From the NCBI GenBank assembly GCA_907164885.2, contig OU015503.1, forward strand, positions 69,473,280 through 69,537,279: a DNA stretch of 64,000 nt, given 5' to 3'. Source of the stretch: Dolomedes plantarius. Taxonomy: Eukaryota; Arthropoda; Arachnida; Araneae; Dolomedidae. Of this stretch, positions 20,591 through 32,645 are shown piece by piece. Each line of letters opens with the position of its first letter. The stretch's first letter is position 1. A model generated the notes under the pieces. The model had not been told where the DNA came from. It ran no database searches and was given only the letters and a program-made list of their open reading frames with translations. The translations under genes and the position numbers were made by a program.

Positions 20591-22965
20591 AACTTACATT
20601 TTGGACGTAAACTTAATCTTAGGTTATAGAGATTTTCTAGATAAACTTTTTAAATATTTAACTAAAAATTAAAGTTTAGCTTAAAAATATTCAATCAGCA
20701 GTTAATTCTCTTTCGGTACATATAAAATGAGTTAATGAAAATGACCGTAAAAAAACCGTACTTGAGTATCTTTAATCTTGCAGTATAACATTGAGATAAG
20801 AAAGGACCTAATCGGAAATACTCTAAAGCAACATTTTCATTTTAATGTGGTTTCTGCATCAACGCGACTTATGATTTTTACATATCTTCAAGCTATACAG
20901 GACAACACATTGATAATTTACGATGCAAATGATTTTCCTTTGGGAACAATATGCATTTTTATCCATGCCGATAAAAGAAATTACGACCTAATAAAATCAT
21001 TTCTGCAGATGCTTGCGAACTGTTATCTTTTATAACTAATAACATACTTTTGCCATTATACATAGTCTAATCATAACGCCCAAAAATTAATATCCAGCTA
21101 ACGCCATGTGTTGAAAAATTATGCAACAAACTTCAAGAGTTGTGATTTGCTTGCTATTAAGTTATAAGAATGCGTGGTTGGGGAGAAAACCAGAAGACAA
21201 ATAATTATGTATCTATGAGGAAGACAGAATCAGTCTGGATTTAAAGACCAATGTAAAAATGTGAGGCATAATATTCGAATGGCAGTGAACAATTGTTATT
21301 TTACTAAAATTATGTATATTTCAAAAGTCTTCAAATTAATGCATTTGCGATTTCTGTTAAATATTTGATACTCCTTACCTTTATTCCGGTCAGAATTGAG
21401 CAGCACAGGAAAAGATACATACCTGCAAAGAAAATAACAAACATTTTTCAAATCTATTACATAAAACATCTGACACATTTAGCTTAATCAGAACTATAAT
21501 AGTTTTAAAAATTATTTTTAAAGGAAAAATTATATGAATCAATAGTCTAACCAACGTTTATTGGTAGTTTTAGTCTGTAATTTTAGTTGTTTTAACAAGA
21601 AAAAAAATCAGACTTTTTAAAATAACCAGTGTTTTTGAAAATGAAAACTGTTTCTATGATGATTACATTTACATATTCAGCATTTTTTATGTCATATTAC
21701 ATATGCGTAAAAAATTACATAAAATCACAAATATTCTTTCCCCGTAGAAAAATTTGCTCTGAAAATAGATGATTTATTTTTCTATAAAGTGATAAAAAAA
21801 TTTTATAGTAAAATTCTTCTGAATTCATCGGATATATTATGAAAAATTTCCAATATCCTAAATTTAAAAAAAAATATTAATAGAGGAGTTTGTATGACAA
21901 ACATGTTCAAATGTAAAGGAAATTTAAATTTTTAATTTAAAAATCTTTAAACGAATTTTAAGCTATTATTATTTTGTGTTTGAGCTGCACATCACATAAA
22001 TAAATGAACGGCAGAATTTTATCAATTGATAAAATTTAACAAATAATTTTCGCAAATATGACGCATATAAATTTGCATGCCTAAAATCTTTTTTCCTAAA
22101 AATATCGAACAATGATACTTTGGAATTGAACATCGAAAAGTTAATAAATTTTGTCTTTAAAAAATTCGATGCCAATATTAAAGCCGCATTAACGTGACTA
22201 TTCCATTGTTTACGTTTGAAAAAATACTTAAAAACTCAGTTAATAATGATCGGATCAACATACTTTTTTTTTAATTTAAACCTGATGAGTTGCAGAATCA
22301 TTTTCTGAAAAACAAAATCGTTTTGGGGATATATTTTTGTCAATCTGAAGGTCCATTGAAAAATATTTATGGTTTCAAAGAATGATACAGTTTTGTGACA
22401 AGCACTTCATTTAACAATCCTGGAAATTTTAGGAGAGATCAGAAGGAAATGAATACACATTCAGCATTTTGAAATATGTTGGCATTTTTGCAAAAAAAGT
22501 TTGAAAAAAAGGCTTTATTCTGCCACAGAATATTTTTAACGACGAGGTTGAAAGTTTGGGCACCTAGATATCGTTCTTTTTAAAAAAATTTCAATATTTT
22601 ACTCTAAATACAAAATGAGAATAATTCATATTATTTTCTATTATATCAAAGACATTTAGAAATCACAAATATTTCGTGTAAGAATAGGACTGTTGTTGGA
22701 ATACAAAAGTGCTGCATTAATGATAGAATTTTTCAAAGTAGTCTATGACCCTTCATTTTATTCCGATTTTTCTAAAATTTTTCAGGATTGTGTGAAGTGT
22801 TTGTCACAAAACTGTGCATCATTCTTTGAAACAAGAATTTTTAAAATTTATAGAGCATGAAACAAAGTAAAAACATGCAAAAACATAACAAAACAACAGG
22901 CAGATTAATAAGAATATATATTTACGGCTCTACATTCCTGCACCAAAAAATGCAATCTACAATTA
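20591..22965. other. AT-rich spacer, no gene recognised
   Basis: About 2.4 kb of A/T-rich sequence. Segments around 22380-22830 (TTCAATATTTTACTCTA, TCACAAAACTGTGCAT) recur loosely near 61380-61640, so an old dispersed repeat is present. The 85-residue frame at 20778-21035 has no motif I recognise and no splice or neighbour context; I do not call it a gene. Confidence 0.5.
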
Positions 22966-23560
22966 TCTATATATATAAAACAATTCCGTGGCTGAATCAC
23001 TGACAGATAACGCACAGACCAAACCGCTGGACCTAAAGTGCTGAAAATTTGCATGGCGATTGTTCTTATAGAGTAGGGGTGCACTAAGAAAGATTTTGGA
23101 AATTCTTCTTAGACTTTTTTAAATTAAAGTTTTAAGCTGTTTTTGTAACTTTATTAAATTTGCACTTAAAATATTAATTTGAGAGCTATAAAATTTAAAT
23201 CACGAGAAAGATCATAAAAATTCCTTTAAAAAGAAATATTTTTCGAATCTTTACCTTGCTTTTCTGATTTTTGGTGAATTTTTAAATATTAATTTTTAGA
23301 ATTTAATTTATTAAATGCTGATCACGTTGTTTCTTTTCTTTTTGTAATACTTTAAATTAATTTTGCATCATGTGCATAACGAAATAAATTGACAAAATAA
23401 ATATTGAAATATGGTAAAATATAAAATTTAACCACTAGACCATCTGAGATGAATTTTTTTTAAGAATTTAATTCAAAATAGTGTGTTTTATGGATAGTAA
23501 ACATACAAATTAATTGCATACATTGACCGTTGTATTTAATTTGAATATCTTCTTCTAAAC
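22966..23560 (+). mobile_element. Helitron-like element, family A, 3' end decayed
   Basis: The 5' end is A|TCTATATATATAAAACAATT, then GACCAAACCGCTGGACC at about 23016 and the GCTGATCACGT block near 23318. The conserved GCATACATTGACCGTTGTAT segment is present near 23517, but after TTTGAATAT the usual hairpin and CTAG end are replaced by unrelated sequence. A (TA)n tract at 23569-23610 follows. Confidence 0.7.
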
Positions 23561-23565
23561 ATCCG

Positions 23566-23610
<45 letters not shown>

Positions 23611-23614
<4 letters not shown>

Positions 23615-25230
23615 GGTAATCTTGTATTAAAAAATAATATGAAACGCACATGGAGCATTTTGAAAAAGAATTTGAAAAACAGCTATTATTCTTCCAAAAA
23701 AAACTTCTTTGAATTCTAAAGGTCCTCAATATAGAAAAAAAGAATATTAATTATCCTCATTCTCTATATGGAGTTAAAAATGTGAGAAAACAAAATCTGA
23801 ATTTCTATGACCTTTCGTGGTTTTGTTTAAGCATTACTTTAAAAAATAAAATGAGTCTTATTATCTAGAAAATACACCACCACCACCCCCCTCTCTCTCC
23901 CTCTAGTAATTTATTTACTGAATTAAATTTTTAAAAGAAGTAAACACACATTTTGTAAACATATAATATGTGGTTACTCCTGAAAAAGTGGAAAATATTC
24001 CTTTATGTTACCGTTTATAAAATCATATATTTAAATGTAACTTTTGAATTTACTTCCATCTCCGTCCTTAATTTAGTGTGTAATAACACATTTTTTTTTA
24101 AAATGAGTAAACGCAGTACACCAAATGCACTCAGGGAAAATTTATGTTGTAGGGAATGTAAATTATTTTTCTTGTTGGCCTCGGTGGTAAAAGAAATAGA
24201 AAAGACGAATTCTTTAAAACATATTTCTTACCTATGCCGAGATTCTGGAAAGCATTGGATTTGTAAAGGGATCAGGTACATTTTAAAAACTAAGAGATTC
24301 GACAAACATATCTATATTTTCTATCATCAGTAGTTATGAAAATATTTTTTTCAGAAATACTAAAATTTGACTGTGAGTTATAAATCCTTTCTTGTTTATA
24401 AATATGGCTATAATTTTTTTCCATCTTGAAGGGAATTTTTTTATTTTTTAACACTAGCTTATTCCTGCACTTGGCCAGATTGGTTGTTGGCAATCTTAAG
24501 TGAATGCAAAATTTATTTCTCACCGAAATAATACGTATGTAAAATGAATAACAAATTTGGTTTAAGCAGTCAGATATGTCCAATCATCATTTATATTATG
24601 AGGCCCGGTACACAAAATACATCATACTGCTCAAAAACATCAGAAACATACATCCATGTTACTAGCTTTTTATAAACATTGTATTAGTTTAAAAAAAATT
24701 GACACAATTACCAACTTTTGATACAGCTCTAGAAATTACCTTCAAAGTATTTCAATTATTCATTATTTTAAAAATCCACACTTGCTGCCAATCAAAATGA
24801 AAATTTGCAAGCAATTCTGAATTGATAACTTCCTACCATTAACAAATACATTTTATATAATACCATAAATTAGCCTTCAATTCAATAACCAGACCTGCCA
24901 ACCTAAGTAAGAGCAAAATCCTGCAATATTCTATAGTACGTAAAATAATCGACATAACAGAAAACAGTATAGCAAAAAATTATAATAAAAGAGTTATAAT
25001 TATTGTTTATAGGATCTCTTTAATAATATTACATAGTTCAAACTATTTCCTTGCTGTTCAGCTTATCTTGAAATTATAATATTAAAACAAAAGTTATATA
25101 TTTGAAATTTGTAATCATGCATTTTAATATACATCATATTTACACTAGCAGGGACCCCAACAGCCTATATGGCTCAATCCCAATATACCAGCCCCCCCAA
25201 TATACCAATATCCCCAGCCGCTTTATTTTT
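23611..25230. other. AT-rich spacer, no gene recognised
   Basis: No transposon ends or RNA genes were seen. A CT-rich run lies near 23880-23905. The 121-residue plus frame at 23968-24333 and the 97-residue minus frame at 24290-24583 are lysine- or asparagine-rich, lack a recognisable domain, and are about the length expected by chance in such sequence. The stretch around 23715-23800 is distantly similar to 61890-61980. Confidence 0.5.
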
Positions 25231-25233
25231 TTT

Positions 25234-25450
25234 GGCGATGTATTTTTTAAGATTTTTGCCAAGTTAGCGATAAAATGCCAAATGTGGTTGGTGTTTGTTA
25301 AATGCTTTTAAGGTAACCATTTATTGCTCCCAATTTTAATAAGATGGCGATATTTTTTAGATTTTTGCCAAGTTGACGATAAAATGCCAAATGTGGCTTC
25401 TGTTTGTTAAATACTTTTAAGTTAACCATTTATTGCTTCCGATTTGAATA
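25234..25450. repeat. Two-copy tandem duplication, 109-bp unit
   Basis: GGCGAT, ATTTTTGCCAAGTT, CGATAAAATGCCAAATGTGG, TGTTTGTTAAAT, CTTTTAAG and AACCATTTATTGCT occur twice in this order, about 109 bp apart. The small GGCGAT/GCCAA theme also appears in the LTR-like block at 1098-1577. Non-coding. Confidence 0.8.
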
Positions 25451-25773
25451 ATTAGCAGCCAATCAGAGCTTGTGATTTACTTGTAAATGAGTTTAATCTG
25501 AATTTTATAACGCACTTGTTTAAAAAAAATTAAACCGTTGAATGTTCTTTTCGGGATTGCAGGTTCCACCGCTCGGACGTACTTCTATTTGCGAGGTATG
25601 GCTTCTTTTACGAATGGGAGGGTTGATTTGGATTTTTTTCGGGATTTACAAAATGCGGGTAAGAGAACTATTGTAGATTATTGTATTTATGTTGAGTTAA
25701 CAGCCAATATTTATTATTGTTTTTTGGTTTGGAGTGCTACGGTCATTTTTTACTACACGAGGGCTAATTATAC

Positions 25774-25893
25774 CGGGACCTACTGCTTAAAGCTGATTCC
25801 GAACCGCTACAAACGTCCATGCCAACAGTAGAATATGAACCCACAGACTCTGGTTCCGAAAGCCAGCACCCTAGACATTCGGCCATCGTGCGG
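25774..25893 (-). mobile_element. tRNA-derived SINE fragment
   Basis: Read on the minus strand this carries a B-box-like region (GTGGGTTCATATTC), then GTTGGCATGGACGTTTGTAG, then CGGAATCAGCTTTAAGC. The same order with small differences is found at 50849-50968 (minus) and 32511-32645 (plus). A Pol III internal promoter followed by a conserved body is the usual SINE layout. The B box here is decayed. Confidence 0.65.
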
Positions 25894-25894
25894 T

Positions 25895-26125
25895 TTTACC
25901 ATGTTTTTATTAACTCTCTCTCTCTTGTTTGTTTGTGTGTTTGTCCAGTTCAAATCTTGCAATCGATTTTTAACTTCCCGACTAGCTAGACATTTGAAAC
26001 TTTTTGAATAGCTTTTTGAATAGAAACCACGACGACAATGCATTCTTTTAATACTTTTAGCCATCTTTAAGCAGATTTGAATTCATTTTCAGTTAATTTT
26101 GTTGCTTGAAAATTTCTTATAATTT
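25895..26125 (+). repeat. Dispersed repeat family R1, 5' part
   Basis: It contains ACCATGTTTTTATTAACTC, GTTTGTCCAGT, AATCTTGCAATCGATTTTTA, CTAGCTAGACATTTGAAAC, GACAATGCATT and TTTTAGCCATCTTTAAGC, matching 40059-40260, 60385-60600 and 60727-60910. The matching 3' part resumes at 26627 after the Helitron at 26142-26621. Confidence 0.7.
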
Positions 26126-26141
26126 CTCCCTTTATTACGCA

Positions 26142-26621
26142 CTAGCGGCCCGTCCCGACTTTGTCCGGGTTGAACAAAATATTATACCAATAAATTTCCA
26201 GTTGATAGCCAATAAATTGTAAATCTTTTTTTACCTTAATAATAACCTAAATAATACCTTAAATTAATTTTATGTTAGTTAATAATTACAATAAACTTTT
26301 TAAAAGAAAAAGGCGTGCCGGAGAACGGCTAGGTTCGAACCGCTAGCGTCAGAACAGAAGCCAACCGCGATAGCACCACGATAAGGATCGTTGAAATCTT
26401 CGGAACAAAAAGCGGTAGAGGACAGTAGCGGTAACAATGGAGATTGTTAGGATTAAGCCCCTAACATTATTTCTACTGATTAGATATACATAATATATAG
26501 CCTATGTCCATCTGGATTACTGTACCTTTCAAACAGTGAAAGAATTTTTCAAATAGGTACAGTGGTTCTGAAGATTACCCTCCACGTACAAAATCGCTCT
26601 CTCTTTATATATAAGTATAGA
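26142..26621 (-). mobile_element. Helitron-like element, family B
   Basis: In its own orientation it begins A|TCTATACTTATATATAAA and ends CTAG|T, with a hairpin (CCCGGAC...GTCGGG, one bulged base) about 8-10 bp before CTAG. The sequence between is unrelated to family A. It includes a GAGAGCGATTTTGTACG start region and a GC-rich middle (GGTTCGAACC near 26331). It lies between the 5' and 3' parts of an R1 repeat, consistent with insertion into it. Confidence 0.75.
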
Positions 26622-26626
26622 TTTGA

Positions 26627-26775
26627 TCATTTTCTTTCAAGTTGATGAGATAATTCATGAAAAAAATTTTAAAAAAGTATTTATTAATTCATAGAATTGT
26701 TAAGTTTATATGATTCAACAGAAAATTTAAAAACGTGGTATATAAAAAGTTATTTTTATCTTATAATTATTTTAA
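26627..26775 (+). repeat. Dispersed repeat family R1, 3' part
   Basis: TTTCTTTCAAGTTGATGAGA, TATTTATTAATTCATAGAATTG, GATTCAACAGAAAATTT and TATATAAAAAGTTATTTTTA follow the order seen in the other R1 copies. It completes the 5' part at 25895-26125. Confidence 0.65.
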
Positions 26776-27062
26776 AATTTCAACAATGTTTTTTTCCATT
26801 GTTATGACAATGCGCACATGATATTACTAAGAATGCCATGAAATTTATACACATGCAATATAAACATGTATAATTCAAATGGCCAATAATCATGTCATTA
26901 CTATTATGAGAATTTAAATTACAGTTAAATTTATCAGAAGCTTTTTTGAAACTTTTAAAATTTAAAAATCAATGAATAAGCATAATTTTTATTTCAAAAT
27001 TGTTTTTTTAAACATATATTTTATAAATTAATTTTAAAACTAAAAAAAATTAATTATATTTA

Positions 27063-27281
27063 ATTTTAATATTTTCTTCTACATTATTTTGTCTATAAAA
27101 ATATCCCTTACGAATTTTTTATAATTATATTTTTTTGTTATTTTTTACATCAATTGTTTACATTGATCGTTGTGTTTATTATATATATATATATATATAT
27201 ATATATTGGCATCAATTGCATACATTGACCGTTGAATTTAATTTGAATGTACTCCGTAGCGAAGTGTGGGTTTTCAGCTAG
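27063..27281 (+). mobile_element. Helitron-like element, family A, 3' terminal fragment
   Basis: It begins inside the element at TTTTCTTCTACATTATTTTG and keeps the ATCCCTTACGA, CATTGATCGTTGTGTTTA, (TA)n, GACCGTTG and ACTCCGTAGCGAAGTG segments. It ends CTAG|T at 27278-27281. The 5' two-thirds is missing. Confidence 0.8.
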
Positions 27282-28600
27282 TAAGTTTCATAATAATGCT
27301 TTGACGCTGAGACTCCGCCTCACAGAAAATGAATTAGGGATTTTTAAGCAAAACAGGGATATTTTCATGCACGAAGCGTCAGGAAACAGAAGAAATGTAG
27401 GAATTTATAGAATTTTAACAATACATTCCAAACAAAAATTAATGTTGTCATTTTTAGAAAATTTTTAAATATGCGGTCTATATGAAATAAGGAAACTACT
27501 TTCTTAATCACTTCTGAGTGATTAAGACCATTTTTTGGGGTCTCCCAGACGTCCTGTGCCCGCGGACTACTTGTTTAGTACCGTTGTTTTACAAGAATGA
27601 TATACAGTTCCTCAAATAAATAAACGAACAGCGAAACCTTATCAGAACCAAAATCAATGTTTCAATCTTACTGCTTTGAAAAATGCAAAAGCATTAAGCG
27701 TCCTAGAGTATAATGAAATTGGAAACATAATATTGCAATAGAAATTACCATTTTCAACGATAGACATCAATCAATAAAACAATTACCGATTTCAATATCA
27801 AGATTTCAGTTTATGAATCAGATATTACTAAATTTACTATTACGAAAAAAATATTACTATGCATAAAAGGATTTTTACCGATTTCGAAACCGAAATATTA
27901 ATTTATAAAGCAAATACAACATGTATTAACAATGTCGATATCAAGGTATCAAATTATAAATTTAAATATTTTCTATTACAGTCAGACAGTTTATTTTTTA
28001 TATCGTTGTATTTTTAAAACGATAGGATTAAGTAATTTTTTTGGTTCCGATAAGTTTTCCTTTTTTGTTTATTCACTTGAGGGACTGTTCAACTACTTCT
28101 GTATTGTTATCAAAATTTATTGTTCAGGCCACAATGGACTCATTGTGATAGGACGTATTAATATGTCTTAAGAAAGTTGTGGGGAACTTTAGAGACGTGA
28201 GGGTTTTATTAATCTAAAACTTCCCCGCAACCCAAGGGGACTAAACGCTAACGTCACGACTAAAATAAAGGAAATGGGTCCACTCCCCCGCTGACTATAG
28301 ATTATCACAATTATTAATGACTTTGGCTTGTAAAGAAAGATTTTGATTTTAGATTTTAGTCAACAGAGTTCACGTTTCCTCTTATCTGCCTGTCACAATA
28401 TTTGAAGCACCTTCATATTATATTTGAATATCTTACTATGTACTGAATTGTTATCTGCCAATATTATATATTTTATCTACTTCCAAAATATTAAATATTT
28501 GTTTACCTCTAAAATGCCGAAAATGTTTGCTTTTTTACAAAATACTAAATTATTTTCTATCAATTTAATATTAAAGTGAGCGTAAATTCTATAATACAAA
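27282..28600. other. Spacer, no feature recognised
   Basis: A/T-rich sequence with short segments of mixed composition (27530-27600, 28190-28280). Open frames of 73-79 residues are without recognisable motifs. I see no transposon ends. Confidence 0.5.
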
Positions 28601-28610
28601 GCTTTTCTCC

Positions 28611-28872
28611 ACTTGCATAAACCAAATTTTGTTCCACCTGCCTAAGAGCAAAATTTGCTGCACCTGCATAAGAGCAAATTTTGCTGCACCTGCATAAGAC
28701 AAAATTTTGTTCTACCTGCATAAGACCAAAATTTGTTCCACCTGCATAAGACCAAAATTTGCTGCACCTGCATAAGACCAAAATTTGTTCCACCTGCATA
28801 AGACCAAAATTTGTTCCACCTGCATAAGACCAATTATTGCTCCACCTGCATAAGACCAATTTTTGCTCCATG
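28611..28872. repeat. 26-bp minisatellite, about 10 units
   Basis: The unit CACCTGCATAAGACCAAAAT plus TTGCTG or TTGTTC repeats every 26 bp, with substitutions at a few positions. Because 26 is not a multiple of three, all minus frames stay open across three units and give spurious 63- and 103-residue proteins with a 26-residue cycle. The homogeneity suggests recent expansion. Confidence 0.95.
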
Positions 28873-29397
28873 TGTATCGGACTAAATTTTTCTATAATAA
28901 ATTTAATGTATATGTGTTTTATCTAGCAATATCAAAATAAATTTTCAACTATCAGTAAAATAATAAATTTTTATCTGCATAATACTTATTTTTTCTACAT
29001 TAGAGTAATATTCCTTTGAAATTTATATAATACTAAAATATTTTTTCATTTTTTAAAACTCAAATTCGAATTTTACAGTTAATAATACAGTTCGTTAAAA
29101 CAAAACTCAATTTAAAATTTTTCAGGTAATAATGCAGTTCGTTTGTACAATAACTCCATTGAAATTTTTAAAAAATCATTACGTCAAGAGAGGAAATAAC
29201 GAGAAATAAAATCTAATGGTCTGGACCCCCTGAATTCTTTATTCAGATAATTTAAAATTATTTAATAGAAAAATACGACAGAAGTATAATTTATGTTATG
29301 CGAAAGCAACAAAACTTTTTTCAACTGTCTATGAAACATTCCATGAACAATATTAAAATTAAAATAAACACATACATTATTACTATTATTATTATTA

Positions 29398-29402
<5 letters not shown>

Positions 29403-29446
<44 letters not shown>
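29403..29446. repeat. (TA)n microsatellite
   Basis: A TA run ending in ACACACACAG, just left of the pogo-like MITE. A TTATTATTATT run precedes it. Confidence 0.9.
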
Positions 29447-29452
<6 letters not shown>

Positions 29453-29454
<2 letters not shown>

Positions 29455-29783
29455 GTCGAACCTCGTTATAGCGAACACGGTATATAACGAACTCACGTAT
29501 AGAACGAACAAAAATTTTGGTCCCGCCGTTTCCTGTTGTACGTAATTTAACTAGTATTGTGTCATTTTAATGTAATCGATTTTAGTCTATTTAATTCATT
29601 AATGATCATTTTTAATAGATTGTATAATTTTTTAATACTCATTATTGCATACACATTGCAACTAATGAGTTATGCAATTTGTTAACTCTAGCATTTTCCT
29701 TAACGTTTCGGATATAGCGAACCACCGGATAAAACGAATAGAACCTTTGGTCCCTTTCAGTTCGTTATAATGGGGTTCAACTG
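29453..29783. mobile_element. pogo/Tigger-like MITE
   Basis: The left end CAGTCGAACCTCGTTATAGC and the right end GTTATAATGGGGTTCAACTG are inverted partners with few mismatches; TATA follows on the right. Subterminal GAACGAACAAAA/GATAAAACGAATAGAA segments also mirror each other. The end consensus CAGTTGAACC.C.TTATA.CGAAC is typical of the Tigger/pogo group. At 331 bp it has no transposase. Confidence 0.8.
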
Positions 29784-30518
29784 TATATATAAGAAAGAGT
29801 TCATAGTGAAAATCCATCATAAGACATATTACACTATGCAGCGTGAAACAAAAACATGAAAAGAAAAGAATTTAAAAAGGTACTAGATAACATCTCTTCA
29901 TCAGCGGTGTTGAGACTGTCTAAAATCCCATGTATTGTTTCTGATAAGTATGATCTAACCAATAAACATACTTAGACACCGAAGAATCCATAAGAAACAG
30001 AAGAAAAGAAAAAAGTAGCTAACCTAACCAAACCAATAACACCAAGTCTGGAGCTAGACAAAGTTAAAGTTAAGATTAATAAACCGCAAGGAAACTGACG
30101 TCACAAACCTTGCAACCATGGAGTTAATGGAAACACAGATGCAGACTTACAAAGGAGACTGTGTTAAAGGACATAACAACAAATATTAATAACATATTAT
30201 TATTATAACTTAAGAGTAAAAATATTATTAATTATTATTGCTTAAGAATAATATTATTCATTATTATTATTATTTAAGAATAAAATCATTTTACTACTTC
30301 TTATTTAATTTTACTTATTATTTTTTTTAATACTTAATTAAGTACAACAGATTAAGCTTTTCATTAAATCTAAAACAACCAATTATGTGCTTGAAAAGAC
30401 TATCGGGGTAAAGATTATGTTTTAGCACAACTAATAATTCTTTAATATGTTTTTCCTATTGTCTTTAGAACAAAGCCTAGTTATATGTACTAATGTACTA
30501 GCTGATTTACTATAATGT

Positions 30519-30551
<33 letters not shown>

Positions 30552-30600
30552 TTGTTATATATGTATGTATATATACAAATATATATTCACGATTACATGT
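29784..30600. other. AT-rich spacer with TTA-rich low-complexity stretch
   Basis: Around 30180-30340 is a TTATTATTA-rich low-complexity stretch; a short (TA)n lies at about 30520-30545. An ACTAGCTGA at 30498 resembles the Helitron family A tip, but nothing else of that element follows, so it is not called. Confidence 0.5.
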
Positions 30601-30609
30601 AACACGTAA

Positions 30610-31090
30610 GTGCACCTTTATAAAGTTTGTATATGTGCGTGTATTCGAGTAAGCCCCGTACGCACTTCGTTCTCATTTGCGTTAAGTTTAAGAATCCTTG
30701 TTTATTCCAGAGTTAACGTACTAAAGCTGATAAAGATACTCGAACAAAGAAAAGACAAAACCACAGCGGACGTGCCCTTAATATCTGTTGAACATTAATA
30801 TCCGGAATTATCTCGAGCACGTACAATCGGAAAACCCAAATGAACCCCTAATTACAAGCAAATTTTTCCGAAACTACAATGCTTTAAAACGCAGCAATTC
30901 CCCCAACGCGCCAAAACCGTAATTAACGCCGTACATATCGCTCGAGCCCTAGCATTTGAACAAAAGGAATTTTGTAATTTGAAAGCCTCACATTTGGCGA
31001 ATGGGTTTGTAAACGTCAAAACGCTGCTACATCCGAGGCATTTAGTACGTGGAGTCACTATGATTACACAGATTCGGGCAAGTAAAGTGC
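30610..31090. other. CpG-rich, unrepeated block of unknown function
   Basis: This 450-bp stretch has far more CpG and more even base use than its surroundings. No element ends, tandem structure or similarity to other parts of the window was found. Frames include a minus 98-residue one (30852-31148, several cysteines) and a plus 62-residue one, but neither shows a known domain. It could be an old exon, a regulatory block or part of an unrecognised element. Confidence 0.3.
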
Positions 31091-31703
31091 TGCATTTATT
31101 TCCAGAAATATAATTAAGGGCTGTGCCGTTTTTACTATGAGTAAACAACCCGAATTTTTGCTTAAATTATTTCGTGACGGATATTTTTGTTTTGAAACAG
31201 CGAGATTATTTTCCTCAATTTCTGTTAGCCTATATTTCTCTAGAATTGAAATATTTTTATTGAGAGTGCATGCAGTACAAAATATTAAAAACAGCATTTT
31301 ATTATTCCTTAGTACCAAACTTTTAGAAAAAAAATTTCCAAACTGCATATTTCTGAAATGAGTATACTTTTAAGACTGAGGGGTCTTAACTGGATTCGCT
31401 CATATCAGTGTTAACTTAGAGAAAACGTTTGAAACGATTGTCGACTTGGATTTAAAGATTTTTTTTTGGTTTTTACCTTGTACATCGTAATAAGTATTTT
31501 CGTAATAGATTTTCTTTTACTCGGCTATCTTTCCTTCCAAATTTTTTTTTATTTGAACTATTAAGGGAAAACTGAATATAAACTTGTATAACTGGTATAT
31601 TGTGTATCATATACCTTTTGATGGACAATATTTTTAAAATAAAAAGTTTATCACGGTAAGAATTTACTTTCCCTATTACAGAGAATTTTTTTTCTTTTAA
31701 ATA

Positions 31704-32277
31704 CAGGGTGTTTGGGCTAAAAGTTTCCAAAAATTATGTCTTATTTTTATGGAACTACCTATTAGAATTTTTAAAACATTTAAATACAAAAGAACATCTC
31801 ACCAAGTTTTAATACCAATCATAGATTTCTATCATAGTATCATAGATTTCGATGTGTGCACCTTTTGTAGCAGGACAAGCGTCTAGATGGTAATCGAGTT
31901 CTCTCCAAGTGAAACACTTGGAGCTTATCAGGAGTTATTACACGAATTGCTTGAATGAAGCGCTTCTTCAACTCATCCACAGTTACAATATTTTGTTTAT
32001 ACACAACGGACTTAATGAATCCCCTCGCGAAACAGTCTAATAATGTCTCATATGCTATGAAACACTTGGAGAGAACTGGATTACCATTTAGACGTTTGTA
32101 GTGCTACAAAAGGTGCACACATCGAAATCTATGCTACTATGATCAAAATCTATGATTGATATTGAAACGTGGTGAGATGTTCTTTCTATTTAAATGATTT
32201 TTTTAAAATTCTAATGGGTAGTTCCGTAAAAATAAGGTAATCCGTAACTTTTGGATACTTTTAGCCCGGACACCCTG
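31704..32277. mobile_element. Mariner-type fold-back element
   Basis: The ends CAGGGTGTTTGGGCTAAAAG and the inverted CTTTTAGCCCGGACACCCTG are flanked by TA at 31702-31703 and 32278-32279. Arms of about 215 bp (to about 31920 and from about 32060) are inverted copies of one another, with TCGATGTGTGCACC, GCTACAAAAGG and TCTCCAAGTG landmarks. On the minus strand the left arm and centre spell a transposase C-terminal remnant. The element is thus an inverted duplication of a mariner 3' end. Confidence 0.8.
31853..32045 (-). pseudogene. Transposase C-terminal remnant in fold-back element
   Basis: On the minus strand, conceptual translation gives VDELKKRFIQAIRVITPDKL followed by a few residues and RLPSRRLSCYKRCT. 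This resembles the last helices of mariner-type DDE transposases, where an ELK.RI..A...IT...L pattern precedes a basic C.....GAH tail. No catalytic residue remains. The tail is also present, inverted, in the right arm. Confidence 0.55.
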
Positions 32278-32510
32278 TATGTCAATCCAATCTTTCATTG
32301 CAAAAATTTTTCTACATAGGTTAACATTGAGATGGGCGAATACAAAATAGCTGCTAGCCTGACTTAAGGTAACACATTAATTAGCATTAGAAGGAACTGG
32401 TTACTTTTAACCTTTTATAATTGATACTTGAAAGGTTACTGTGCAACCATTATCACTGAACTGTGTATGCATGCGTTAATGCACATGTCTAATACCATAA
32501 ATATTTTGGC

Positions 32511-32645
32511 TAGTCGATGGGCGCTAGCAATCAGTACCAGTGTCTGTGGGTTTGAGTCCCACTCATGGAATGGATGTTTGTAGCAGTTTGGAATTGGCTT
32601 TAAGTTCTAGGTCTCTGTCTAAATTACCCTCGTAGAAGCGAAAAA
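32511..32645 (+). mobile_element. tRNA-derived SINE copy
   Basis: Starting near GATGGGCGCTAGCAATC (A-box region) and GTGGGTTTGAGTCCC (B box), it continues with GGATGTTTGTAGCAGTTTGG, AATTGGCTTTAAG and TCTAGGTCTCTGTC. The two other copies in the window have the same body. No coding capacity; mobilised by LINE machinery in trans (known for SINEs). Confidence 0.7.

Noticed and set aside
25538..25831. 97-residue plus frame with hydrophobic segments, possible membrane protein
   Set aside because: Its 3' end runs into a SINE, it has no recognisable family match, and its length is within chance for the region.
28560..28871. A 103-residue minus frame with a 26-residue cycle, looking like a repeat protein
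   Set aside because: The period comes from a 26-bp minisatellite read three units at a time, and all frames behave alike.
30495..30510. ACTAGCTGA resembling a Helitron family A terminus
   Set aside because: The following sequence does not continue as the family, so the match is too short to use.
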